Assembly (NCBI GenBank): GCA_026770585.1
Contig: MU647040.1
Location: forward strand, 193,582-208,459
Reading direction: 5' to 3'
Source of the DNA: Baffinella frigidus
Lineage: Eukaryota; Cryptophyceae; Cryptomonadales; Baffinellaceae
Length of the DNA: 14,878 nucleotides
The position numbers were made by a program, and so were the translations under genes. Within the stretch, counting starts at the first letter, position 1. Every line of letters begins with the position of its first letter. Below the pieces are notes generated by a model that worked only from the letters and a program-made list of their open reading frames with translations, had not been told where the DNA came from and ran no database searches. This document shows, piece after piece, positions 7,246-13,213 of this stretch.

Positions 7246-7330
7246 CAATAACCCATAAGTGGATAATCCCTAGGACCCTACGGTGGGCAATCCGTACATA
7301 GGGTCGTTCCTTCGGACATCCTAACCGATT
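7246..7330 (+). mobile_element. Decayed CCTAC-core element (family C-like)
   Basis: AACCCATAAGTGGATAATCC, then CTAGGACCCTACGGTGGGCAATCCGTA to TTCCTTCGGACATCCTAACCG, parallels the interior of 1519-1604 and 2190-2272, with one mismatch in the core word. No termini are visible. Confidence 0.5.
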
Positions 7331-7432
7331 CTTGGTGGCTGAGCAACCAAGAATCCCTTCGAAGCTGGGACACATTAAGGGAGCGAGAGCAGGCGACTGT
7401 GGGTTGTTCTGAGGGCGGGCCACCACTGTCTC

Positions 7433-7515
7433 CCAACCCTCACGGTTGGACCAAATCGACGAAACCCTTGGAGCAATTTCCCCCTGACAGCCCTTCGAAT
7501 TCGAAGGGCTGACAA
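7433..7515. repeat. Foldback fragment with 24-nt perfect palindrome
   Basis: 7433-7460 (CCAACCCTCACGGTTGGACC) matches 7698-7725 directly. 7466-7496 is complementary to 7609-7638 (CAATTTCCCCCTGACAG against GTCAGGGGGAAATGGCTC). A perfect loopless palindrome, CAGCCCTTCGAA and its complement, lies at 7488-7511, centred on GAATTC. Confidence 0.65.
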
Positions 7516-7585
7516 AAAAAAGACCCATTTTCAGGGCGTTGGGAGTTTTAAACCTGCTTCCCACAAAAGGTCGAACATCATCAAT

Positions 7586-7710
7586 TCCGTGAGGGCTGGT
7601 GGTTTGCTCTGAGGGCCGTCAGGGGGAAATGGCTCAAAGGTTTTCGTCAATTTGGCCGCTGTTGGTCCCGAAATCCTGGCGCGGGTTGCGGGACCACCAA
7701 CCCTCACGGA
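7586..7710. mobile_element. Foldback element, TCCGTGAGGG ends
   Basis: TCCGTGAGGGCTGGTGGT pairs with ACCACCAACCCTCACGGA across 125 bp. Parts of it are complementary to the fragment at 7433-7515, so at least two related copies exist, one broken. A further GTGAGGGCTGGTGGG lies at 7925. It is non-coding. Confidence 0.7.
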
Positions 7711-7827
7711 AAGACCAAATCGTCGATTTTCAGACCTCGAATTCGCCTCTAGGTGCATTTATCGCAGCCATATATTTCTTCCCAGGAGCGCTCAAAAGTC
7801 AGTTTTCTCCAAAAACCGGTTCTAGAC

Positions 7828-7849
7828 AGCCAGGCGAATTCGCCTGGCT
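7828..7849. repeat. 22-nt perfect palindrome centred on GAATTC
   Basis: AGCCAGGCGAA and its exact complement meet without a loop. The flanking 7720-7965 has no recognisable coding or terminal repeat signal, apart from the GTGAGGGCTGGTGGG word at 7925. Confidence 0.75.
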
Positions 7850-7968
7850 ACAACTTAAGAAGTCCCAATCTTGGTGCAAAATCAACTTTTGGGGAGAGGT
7901 CGAAAATGGACTGTTTGGTCCTTGCGTGAGGGCTGGTGGGAGGGACGGCGGGGCTGGAGGGTTTGGCG

Positions 7969-8210
7969 ATCAACCCCCCCTAGGACCCTACAGTAGGGCT
8001 ACGCCTAGGGCCCTACGGTGGTCCTAGGGGGGGGGCAGTTTCTTATGCGCGAAATCAACAGGGGAACCTCGCTCATAAGAAATCGAGGGCACAGGGATAC
8101 CTCGCGCATAAGAAACGGCCCCCCCCCTAGGACCACCGTAGGGCCCTAGACGTAGCCCTACTGTAGGGTCCTAGGGGGGGTTGATTTCTTATGAGCGAGG
8201 TACCCCTGTA
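7969..8210. mobile_element. Nested double palindrome of family A
   Basis: 7969-8052 and 8102-8185 are inverted copies of each other (ATCAACCCCCCCTAGGACCC to TTTCTTATGCGCGA). Inside the loop starts a second left end, CAGGGGAACCTCGCTCATAA (8059). It pairs with 8183-8208 (GATTTCTTATGAGCGAGG, then TACCCCTG), which lies outside the first right arm. The two inverted-repeat units are therefore interlocked. The core word CCTACNGTAGG is at 7987 (A) and 8157 (T). The right end is followed by TA (8209-8210). Confidence 0.85.
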
Positions 8211-8461
8211 GCGTTTGGGGTTTAGGGGTAAAGAGCGCGGCCCACCGAGACAAAAGTCGAGAGTGGAACGTCTCAAAGCAAAAGTGGAACCTCTGTTAAC
8301 TTAAGAAGTAACAGTGGATTTCGGGTCTACCACGCGACGCGCCCAGGAGCTCTATTGCTGCTTCCTTTCTAAAGTCACTACACAAAAGATTCATACCAAC
8401 AATTATAAAGGGGTCGCATTGCAAAGTTTTGATGGGCTTCTTCGAACCGCTTCTTCGGTTG

Positions 8462-8644
8462 CCCACCCGAGGCTAACCAGGCGAACAGATTCATAAGTTA
8501 ATTATTGGATTATTGCCCAGGAAACACGCCAAAAGTCAGCATTTGATCACGTTTCCGTACGGACATCCGTACGGAAACGTGATCATTTCCCCACAAATTT
8601 TAAAATTCCCTTTTATTCTGTTCGCCTGGGTAGCCTCGTGTGGG
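8462..8644. mobile_element. Foldback element with 42-nt central hairpin
   Basis: The outer arms CCCACCCGAGGCTA, then CCAGGCGAACAGA, pair with TCTGTTCGCCTGG then TAGCCTCGTGTGGG. The centre, 8544-8585, is a perfect 20-bp stem (TGATCACGTTTCCGTACGGA) with a two-base CA loop. It is 183 bp and non-coding. 8318-8461 and 8645-8840 show no feature I can name. Confidence 0.85.
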
Positions 8645-8840
8645 CGTCCGGATTGACATGGAATACATTTGTTTTAATATTTGGTCACCGGTGCAATAAT
8701 TCATTTGTAGAAGAACTCGTCAAAGATCCGTATTCCTGGTACTAATTCAGGCTGTGGGGGGCGCAGCCAGATCTGGATTATTCCAAGGTGGTTTCTAGGA
8801 AATTCTAGACCCTTCGAGGTCACGAGGCGCGCGGCGTGGT

Positions 8841-8880
8841 AGGGTTTAGGGTTTAGGGTTCAATTGAGGGTTTGGGGTTC
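8841..8880 (+). repeat. Short interstitial telomere-like tract
   Basis: Three TTTAGGG-type units are followed by TTGAGGG and TTTGGGG variants, in the same orientation as the array at the left edge. The tract directly abuts the putative FHA exon at 8894, cutting it off on its 3' side. Confidence 0.85.
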
Positions 8881-8893
8881 AGAACTCTCTGAC

Positions 8894-9007
8894 CTGGACA
8901 AGCATGCAGTGGGTGTCTTGCACTCTCGCATCGCAGACCAGGAGGTCCGCGTCGGGCCCGCTGCCGATCCTGAACGGAAGGTTCCGCACTGGCATCCCCC
9001 CAACCTC
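8894..9007 (-). pseudogene. Candidate exon: first half of an FHA-like domain
   Basis: On the minus strand a 38-codon open segment reads, in part, LPFRIGSGPDADLLVCD and then ARVQDTHCMLVQ. This follows the forkhead-associated (FHA) pattern of a strand, then iG(R/S), then D.(D)L.V.D..V...HC.L, the phosphothreonine-binding fold found in eukaryotic signalling and DNA-damage proteins. The usual Arg after the first Gly is Ser here, and the usual Ser before His is Asp-Thr, so ligand binding is doubtful. The segment ends at CAG followed by GTCAGA, a good splice donor, and starts after a pyrimidine-rich stretch ending GGCAG, a plausible acceptor. These limits are inferred. The frame is open on the minus strand from about 9103 to 8882. 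The second half of the domain is not visible, because telomere-like repeats begin at 8880. The complementary strand is also open, so coding is likely but not certain. The segment is either a broken gene or an exon of a gene with a long intron. Confidence 0.45.
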
Positions 9008-9074
9008 CTGCCACGCCGAGGAGCAGCAAGGGATGAGCGAGCATTCAGGAAGCTGGGTAGAGCCTGTGCAGTCA

Positions 9075-9380
9075 ACAGGGCGCCAGCCTCGGTGTGAGTA
9101 AATTCAGCCCCAGCAAGATCTCGGAGCGCGAGAGAGAGAGAGAGGCCGGGTTGGCCAAGGCTTCATCATCATGATGCACAGCGCGCCATTTAGCACCTGA
9201 ACGAGGTGGATCAGGCAGTGGCGCCCTGCTCCCCCCCCGCTGCGCTGCAGCAGCGAACCCTCCGAGGAGCGTCTTTGGTGCAACGTTTTTTCCATCCTTG
9301 CCGGCGGGATCCGCCGTCGGAACACAAGGGGAGCAGAGTGGGGGGAGGAAGGCGCGCCAGGCTGGCGCTTCGGAGTCCAC
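9075..9380 (-). other. Possible upstream exon sequence of the same minus-strand gene
   Basis: A minus-strand frame here reads as fairly ordinary protein between about 9330 and 9110, with segments such as GKDGKNVAPKTLLGGFAAAA and GAKWRAVHHDDEALANPAS. It lies 5' of the FHA-like exon on the same strand. No homology is recognised. The region is GC-rich and open in several frames, so chance is a real alternative. No reliable splice sites can be fixed. Confidence 0.15.
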
Positions 9381-9384
9381 TTTC

Positions 9385-9600
9385 TGACTTTCGAAGTCCT
9401 TTCGAAAGGTTTTTGGTTTTGGAGACTTCGCAAATTAAAAATATTGTAAAACGCAAGCTTGGAATGGCTCCAACGGCCACCCAGATTTGTCCACTTTGGC
9501 ATCAAGTTGAATCGAAGAATTGACTTTACAATCATCTTGGGCGACCCCCCTTTCAGGCGACCAAAAAGTTCTATTCTCATCTCAGAAAATGTCGGCGCCC
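9385..9600. other. AT-richer insertion within the GC-rich block, nature unknown
   Basis: This stretch is visibly richer in A/T than its neighbours (for example AAATTAAAAATATTGTAAAA) and contains short self-complementary words such as TTTCGAAAGG. I could not find paired terminal repeats. It may be a decayed transposable element or an intron. It carries no plausible coding sequence, although a long minus-strand frame runs through it. Confidence 0.35.
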
Positions 9601-9606
9601 CTCCGA

Positions 9607-9658
9607 GTCGCACCCACCTGCTTGCGCTGCGCGTTGCACCCACCTGCTTGCGCTGAGC
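9607..9658 (+). repeat. 26-bp tandem duplication carrying a donor-like site
   Basis: GTCGCACCCACCTGCTTGCG then CTGCGC is repeated once with one substitution in the first ten bases. On the minus strand each unit contains AAGCAG followed by GTGGGT, a strong 5' splice-site match, so a duplicated donor could follow an exon lying between about 9660 and 9760. Confidence 0.7.
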
Positions 9659-9692
9659 TGGAATCATTCCGTGGAGGCAACAGCGACGATGT

Positions 9693-9906
9693 TTGCGCGC
9701 CTGGTCCGGAGCGAGAATCGGCGGTTGCTGGGTGCTGAGTGGCGTCCGTTTGTTGCCCTTGTGGTGCAGGTTCGCTCTCCTTCGCCGCTCCGCGCCGGTT
9801 ACCGGAACCTGCAACTCGCTCCCGGGCTGGAACCCGACGTTCGACCCGACCACTGCCTCTGAGGACCCGGACTGCAAGGCGTTCCCCATGATCAACGAGG
9901 CTGGTG
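9693..9906 (+). other. GC-rich exon-like segment, plus strand
   Basis: The plus frame contains a protein-like stretch with segments APVTGTCNSLPGWNPTFDP and DPDCKAFPMINEAG, with strong G/C preference in third positions. A GTGCAG (ending near 9769) could be an acceptor and GGTGAAT at 9902-9907 a donor. No family is recognised. The opposite strand is also open, with a reasonable peptide (segment EAVVGSNVGFQPGSELQ), so the coding strand is unresolved. The neighbouring minus-strand FHA-like exon favours the minus strand. The composition of this frame favours the plus strand. Confidence 0.25.
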
Positions 9907-9957
9907 AATGCCTCTCCCACCAAACCCTCCCAGAACCCAAGGCAGGGCTAGGGCCAG

Positions 9958-10110
9958 TTCCGAGTCGGCGGGTGCGCCATGCGCCTGGACAGCCAGGGCG
10001 CGCGCCGCCGCAACGGAGCGGTGATTTGGGCTCTGTGGCGCCGGGAAGCCAGTCGGAAGGATCTGCAGCAGGAGCTGGAGGCATGGTGCGGGCGGCATCA
10101 GCCGTGGTGA
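9958..10110 (+). other. Exon-like segment ending in a stop codon, plus strand
   Basis: After a pyrimidine-rich run and GGCCAG (9952-9957), a 50-codon frame runs to TGA at 10108-10110. It includes an ATG at 9979. The product reads naturally, with segments NGAVIWALWRREASRKDL and QQELEAWCGRHQPW, four tryptophans and an amphipathic charged stretch. I do not recognise a family. It would be a C-terminal exon if the upstream segment (9693-9906) belongs to the same gene. Short length and GC-rich context keep confidence low. Confidence 0.3.
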
Positions 10111-10257
10111 GGGATGGGTGTTCCCCAGGAGCCTGGGAACCGCCGCATAGCCTCGGGCTGCGCGCGAATCACCCTGGCGTGTGGTCCCTTGGCAGACTTG
10201 CAACAGACCTAGCCAGATGGGGCGGGGCTCTCTCGCCACGAGCCTCGTGCCCCTCCC

Positions 10258-10383
10258 ATGGCCTGCTGTCTCTGTGGGGCGGGAACCTGTTGCAGTCCCC
10301 CCTTCAGCGCGGCACGGAAGCACCGGTGCTGCGCTGTGGGCGCCAGCGTTGTCCCCCAGGATCGCGGTGACCAGATAGGCTGA
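10258..10383 (+). other. Short cysteine-rich open frame
   Basis: ATG at 10258 to TGA at 10381 gives 41 residues with a dense N-terminal cysteine cluster (MACCLCGAGTCC) and a later RKHRCC. Cysteine clusters of this kind occur at the N-terminus of SERINC-family membrane proteins, but there is no membrane segment here to support that. It may be a chance frame or an exon fragment. 10111-10257 is GC-rich without a clear feature. Confidence 0.15.
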
Positions 10384-10468
10384 GGCCTACTGTAGACACA
10401 AGCGAGGTACTCATGGACGTCTAGAGGATGATCGCCACCACAGCTTACCAGGACTCCCAAGTGGACTT

Positions 10469-10538
10469 ACCGAGGTCGTTTCTTTCGTCAGATTTGTGGG
10501 CGTCTCCACACAAATCGGACAACGGAAACGACCTCGGT
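10469..10538. repeat. 70-bp foldback hairpin
   Basis: ACCGAGGTCGTTTC pairs perfectly with GAAACGACCTCGGT, and inside it AGATTTGTG pairs with CACAAATC, leaving a short loop. The right arm runs into a 47-bp tandem repeat. There is no poly-T tract, so it does not look like a terminator. It is probably a minimal foldback element. Confidence 0.8.
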
Positions 10539-10628
10539 TGCTGGGAGAGGACCCTGAACCCTGCCAGCCCTAGCCCCCCGCCGGTTGCTGGGAGAGGACC
10601 CTGAACCCTGCCAGCCCTAGCCCCCCGC
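10535..10628 (+). repeat. 47-bp tandem repeat, two copies
   Basis: CGGTTGCTGGGAGAGGACCC followed by TGAACCCTGCCAGCC is repeated without change at a 47-bp period (10535 and 10582). The first copy overlaps the last bases of the hairpin at 10469-10538. Confidence 0.9.
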
Positions 10629-10671
10629 CGGCACAGCTCCCGCGTCGCCGACCCAGGCACGGGTGCCTCAG

Positions 10672-10838
10672 ACAAGAGTGCCTCACTTTGTTTGGGACAG
10701 CTTCACACGGGAAGCTTCTTCGCTTAGCCTGCCGCAGGCAGCTTAGCCTACGGTGGAAGCTGGCGACGCACGGGCCGTGTTCTGGGAGCGTTCTCAACAA
10801 GAGTGCCTCACTTTGTTTGGGGCAGCTTCCACACGGGA
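10672..10838 (+). repeat. Pair of ~41-bp direct repeats, 125 bp apart
   Basis: ACAAGAGTGCCTCACTTTGT then TTGGG(A/G)CAGCTTC at 10672-10712 recurs at 10797-10838 with a one-base insertion and one substitution. Between them lies the hairpin word TTAGCCTGCCGCAGGCAG (10724-10741) and GGAAGC copies. The right copy runs into the family D element at 10837. Confidence 0.8.
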
Positions 10839-11012
10839 ACATCAGAGGGGCCTATTGAAAACCAAGAAGATTTTGTGTGTGGCATTTGTGGAGTAACGTT
10901 CGTTGATTGGTCACGTAATTAGCCACATATTGGCCAGTCACGACGTTGGAACACCTCATCTTGGTACAAAATTTTACAACCCCACATGTAAATAGGCCCC
11001 TCTAGCATTCTC
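10837..11012. mobile_element. Complete family D inverted-repeat element
   Basis: The left end GGAACATCAGAGGGGCCTAT pairs with ATAGGCCCCTCTAGCATTC (right end), about 176 bp apart. The interior has ATTGGTCACGTAATTAGC and CATATTGGCCAGTCACG, which are partly self-complementary. Pieces of this family occur at 1826-2075 and 2334-2390. It is non-coding. Confidence 0.75.
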
Positions 11013-11030
11013 CAGTGGTTAGTGGTTAGC

Positions 11031-11175
11031 CTAGCCTGCCTGAGACAGTTTGCCTCAGCAGGCAGTTTGTCTGCGGCTTAGCTTAGCCTGCCTCAGGCAG
11101 CTTCTGCGGGGCTTCGCTTAGCCTGCCGCAGGCAGCTTAGCTTAGCCTGTCTCAGACAATTTGCCAGCCGTGGAA
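11031..11175. repeat. Cluster of short hairpin words (TTAGCCTGCCNCAGGCAG)
   Basis: CTTAGCCTGCC(G/T)CAGGCAG occurs at 11083 and 11117. Variants such as AGCCTGCCTGAGACAGTTTG and AGCCTGTCTCAGACAATTTG lie at about 11034, 11143 and 11177, and another perfect copy is at 10723. Each word is a small palindrome (GCCTGCNGCAGGC type). The cluster could extrude several tiny hairpins. Confidence 0.7.
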
Positions 11176-11197
11176 GCCTGTCTCAGTCAATTTGCCA

Positions 11198-11230
11198 CCC
11201 GAAACCCAAAACCCGAAACCCGAAACCCTG
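11198..11230 (-). repeat. Short C-rich telomere-like tract (CCCGAAA)
   Basis: Four units of CCCGAAA/CCCAAAA give a 7-bp periodic tract related to CCCTAAA. Its orientation is opposite to the left-edge array. 11231-11410 holds one isolated CCTACGGTAGG (11275-11285) and no other feature. Confidence 0.7.
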
Positions 11231-11410
11231 CACATGGGTTGGTCAGGAATAAGAACACGCAACGTTGTGGGGTTCCTACGGTAGGGCTATTCCTAGGAGC
11301 ACATGACCCGGCTAGGGACGGTGTGTGCAACTTCTCGCGAGTCACGTGTGTAGCCAGCGTTTGCAGCGTTGGATGCTAGCTGATGTCCGAACAATCGGTT
11401 GTCACCCCGC

Positions 11411-11670
11411 GTACAGGGGTTGCTCGACATTAAGGTAGGCATAGGCCTACTGCAGGCCACGGACAATCCTACGAGCGGTGTGGGACCTCAAGCTCACAGG
11501 AAGAGCCTGCAGTAGGCCTAGCGGTGTGGGACCTGAAGCTCACAGACCCAAGCTCACAGGGGCTGCTCGACAATGAGGTCTCGTAGGATTGTCCGTGGCC
11601 CATACATAGGCATAGGCCTACTGCAGGCTCTTTCGGCGTGGTGGAACTTATTGTCGAGTAACACCTGCAC
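11411..11670. mobile_element. Complex inverted-repeat element with internal direct repeats
   Basis: The outer ends GTACAGGGGTTGCTCGACAT and GTGCAGGTGTTACTCGACAA (complement of the right end) are similar. Inside, GGCCACGGACAATCCTACGA (11455-11474) is repeated inverted at 11581-11603. GCATAGGCCTACTGCAGGC occurs directly at 11438 and 11608, and its complement at 11502. CGGTGTGGGACCT.AAGCTCA occurs twice (11477, 11521). This mosaic suggests successive insertions or rearrangement. No coding sequence is seen. Confidence 0.65.
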
Positions 11671-11672
11671 TC

Positions 11673-11813
11673 TCAACTCGGAAGGTAACTGAATCAGATC
11701 CTTTTATAGGAGGTTGAATAGGAGATATTAGTCAGGGCATGGGAAATTTAATTAGGTTTCCTAATCGCTGAGAACGCAAATTAGGGAACTGATTCAGTTA
11801 TCTTCCGAGATGA
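11673..11813. mobile_element. Foldback element, CTCGGAAG..AACTGAATCAG arms
   Basis: The left arm TCAACTCGGAAGGTAACTGA, then ATCAG, pairs with CTGATTCAGTTATCTTCCGAGATGA (complement TCATCTCGGAAGATAACTGA). It is a 141-bp AT-rich unit starting three bases after the previous element. A solo relative of this arm may lie at 990-1006 (CAACTGATTCAGTTG). Confidence 0.8.
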
Positions 11814-11877
11814 ACTCGATGCTACCCCCCTTCATCCATAGTATCCCTAACGAATGGGATGGCATTCCCCTCGGATG

Positions 11878-11947
11878 CTGAACCCTGAACCCTAAGCCCT
11901 AAAAAACCCTGAAACCGTATCTAAACTCTTAACCCGTAAACCCCAAA
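11878..11947 (-). repeat. Degenerate C-rich telomere-like tract
   Basis: CTGAACCCTGAACCCTAAGC is followed by CCTAAAAAACCCTGAAACC and AACCCGTAAACCCCAAACC. The orientation is opposite to the left-edge array. Units are heavily mutated. Confidence 0.75.
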
Positions 11948-11982
11948 CCACTGTGCATTAGGGTTTCTGAGAAGACCCTGGG

Positions 11983-12185
11983 GGCAACCCAGGGGCAAAT
12001 CTTGGCAACCCAGGGGCAAATCTTGAGTCACTCTCCCACAGTGCACTCAATACCCCACGCTACCCTCTTAGACACCTCGCTCCAGGGCTAGTCCTAGGAG
12101 CCTAGGACCAAGGAGCCTCGGACCACTAGAATCCTAGGGACCACCCTAGGGGCGGTTTGTGTCCTTGTTACCACCCTAGGGGCGG
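11983..12185 (+). repeat. Small tandem duplications and CCTAGG-rich remnant
   Basis: GGCAACCCAGGGGCAAATCT plus T (21 bp) is repeated exactly at 11983-12003 and 12004-12024. Further right, CTAGTCCTAGGAGCCTAGGA (from about 12089) looks like a decayed foldback core, and ACCACCCTAGGGGCGG occurs at 12140 and 12170. Nothing coding is seen. Confidence 0.7.
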
Positions 12186-12225
12186 AGTGTGCCCCTATTT
12201 CGAGGAACCCCTGTTCTCAACCTTA

Positions 12226-12418
12226 GAGCGGTTTTCGCATCTGTCGGCCACCAACCGATATGAAATCTATGAACAAGGGCTCCAATTCCGGCCACTTTTG
12301 GCATTTTTATCACAAAATAAAACTCTAAAACTTCAGAATCACGCCAAAAGTTACCGGAATTGGAGCCCTTGTTCATATTTTCATATCGGTTGGTGGCCGA
12401 CAGATGAGAAAACCGCTC
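12226..12418. mobile_element. Foldback element with ~80-bp arms and TA flanks, GAGCGG ends
   Basis: The left arm GAGCGGTTTTCGCATCTGTC, continuing through GGCCACCAACCGATATGAAA and AACAAGGGCTCCAATTCCGG, is matched by the right arm with only a few mismatches. TA lies on both sides (12224-12225 and 12419-12420). The short AT-rich loop region is around 12310-12340. Peptides on either strand simply mirror the arms. Confidence 0.9.
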
Positions 12419-12428
12419 TAACCCCTGA

Positions 12429-12536
12429 ACCGCGTTGGCAGGGCTCGGCGGCGGGTCCCTGCAGGGGAACGGCATCCCGAACAACCTCGGGCATACCCCG
12501 GACGGCCTCTACAAGCTCCCGACCTGGGCGCACTAA
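12429..12536 (+). pseudogene. Coding-like remnant ending in a stop codon
   Basis: A 35-codon plus-strand frame ends at TAA (12534-12536). It reads naturally, with segments GNGIPNNLGHTPDG and LYKLPTWAH, and a strong preference for C/G in third positions. CAG at 12439-12441 could be an acceptor. A related stretch (CTCTGCAAGCTCCCGAC, 13386-13402) recurs downstream at nucleotide level. I recognise no family. Foldback elements lie on both sides (ending 12418, starting 12552), so this looks like the last exon of a gene broken or moved by insertions. Confidence 0.3.
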
Positions 12537-12551
12537 GCACCCGGCAGGCTG

Positions 12552-12672
12552 CAGGGGTACCTCGCCCATAAGAAACGCCCACCCCCCTAGGACCACCACA
12601 GGGCCCTGGGCATGGGACTTCCTACTGTAGGGTCCTCGGAGGTGGCGGTTTCTCATGGGCGAGGCACCCGTC
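12552..12672. mobile_element. Family A element (copy b), GCCCATAAG subtype
   Basis: The left end CAGGGGTACCTCGCCCATAA pairs with TTTCTCATGGGCGAGG then CACCCG. The core CCTACTGTAGG is at 12621-12631. Both arms have the subtype change CCCAT/ATGGG in place of CTCAT/ATGAG. The TA flanks are degraded. Confidence 0.85.
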
Positions 12673-12716
12673 TATGAGGCGGTGCGCGACCTGGACGGGG
12701 TGTGCTACATGTACGC
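12673..12716 (+). pseudogene. Short coding-like shard between two elements
   Basis: The 44 bp trapped between family A copy b and the next foldback reads YEAVRDLDGVCYMYA in one frame, with G/C in nearly every third position. That is unlike the surrounding repeats, and it suggests a piece of an exon cut by insertions on both sides. It is too short to assign. The frame continues into the next element, where the codon use loses this character. Confidence 0.25.
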
Positions 12717-12718
12717 TA

Positions 12719-12850
12719 GACCTGCTGGGGAGCAATCTCAAAAGTCAATTTCGACAAATTACCTTCAAATGCTGTCGACTTTTGGATGAATAGCCGGATT
12801 CCCGGCTATTTTGTGTAAAGCGACTCGATGCGATTGCTCCCCGTCAGGTC
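12719..12850. mobile_element. Foldback element with TA flanks, GACCTG ends
   Basis: GACCTGCTGGGGAGCAAT pairs with ATTGCTCCCCGTCAGGTC. TA stands on both sides (12717-12718 and 12851-12852). The inner stem GAATAGCCGG/CCGGCTATTT forms a small hairpin. The right TA is shared with the family A element that starts at 12853. A solo right end of this family lies at 2510-2530. Confidence 0.85.
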
Positions 12851-12852
12851 TA

Positions 12853-12958
12853 CAGGGGTACCTCGCTCATAAGAAAACGCTTCCCCCTAGGGACCCCCAT
12901 AGGGCCCTACTGTAGGGTCCTAGGGGGGGGGCGGTTTCTTATGAGCGAGGTACCCCTG
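12853..12958. mobile_element. Family A element (copy c), intact
   Basis: CAGGGGTACCTCGCTCATAA and its exact complement bound a 106-bp element flanked by TA on both sides (12851-12852, 12959-12960). The core is CCTACTGTAGG at 12906-12916. It is a compact, nearly perfect palindrome with no coding capacity. Confidence 0.95.
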
Positions 12959-13047
12959 TAGCGTAGGTTGCGCGTGGGGTGGAGGATGCGTGGGGATGAA
13001 TACACGTGATGTTCAACGGCTGAGACAGGCTCCCGCCATGGGCGCAT

Positions 13048-13092
13048 TACTGTTCATGGGGTACCTCGCTCATGAGAGAACGCCCCCCCCCC
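13048..13092 (+). mobile_element. Family A-related left-end fragment
   Basis: TACTGTTCATGGGGTACCTC, then GCTCATGAGAGAACG and a C-run, ends where copy d begins. The same 45 bp reappears immediately after copy d (from 13212), so copy d is bracketed by a direct repeat of this fragment. Confidence 0.8.
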
Positions 13093-13094
13093 TA

Positions 13095-13211
13095 CAGGGG
13101 TACCTCGCTCATAAGAAACGCCCACCCCCCTAGGACCACCATAGGGCCCTAGGCATAGGCCTACGGTAGGGTCCTAGGAGGAGGCGCTTTCTTATGAGCG
13201 AGGTACCCCTG
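13095..13211. mobile_element. Family A element (copy d), intact
   Basis: It has the perfect 24-bp terminal arms of the family and lies between TA dinucleotides (13093-13094, 13212-13213). The core is CCTACGGTAGG at 13160-13170, beside GGCCCTAGGCATAGGCC. Confidence 0.95.
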
Positions 13212-13213
13212 TA

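Larger units (their letters stand above)
6878..8317. mobile_element. 1.44-kb segment bounded by 87-bp inverted repeats (repeat F)
   Basis: 6878-6964 (CCACCGTTACTTAAGTTAAC to GTGGGCAGCGCTCT) is repeated inverted at 8231-8317 with roughly 90% identity. The interior holds a telomere-repeat junction, foldback pieces and a large palindrome, with no convincing gene. It could be a larger non-autonomous element with long terminal inverted repeats, or two unrelated insertions of repeat F. No target-site duplication is obvious. Confidence 0.5.

Noticed and set aside
9104-10084. A 326-codon minus-strand open frame as one intact gene.
   Set aside because: It runs through an AT-richer insertion and repeats, changes character along its length and is in a different frame from the FHA-like exon. 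GC-rich DNA gives long open frames on both strands here.
10258-10383. SERINC-type membrane protein N-terminus.
   Set aside because: Only the cysteine cluster is reminiscent. No hydrophobic segment follows and the frame ends after 41 codons.
10469-10538. Transcription terminator hairpin.
   Set aside because: No T-run follows, no gene precedes it, and the structure fits the many other foldback elements in the window.
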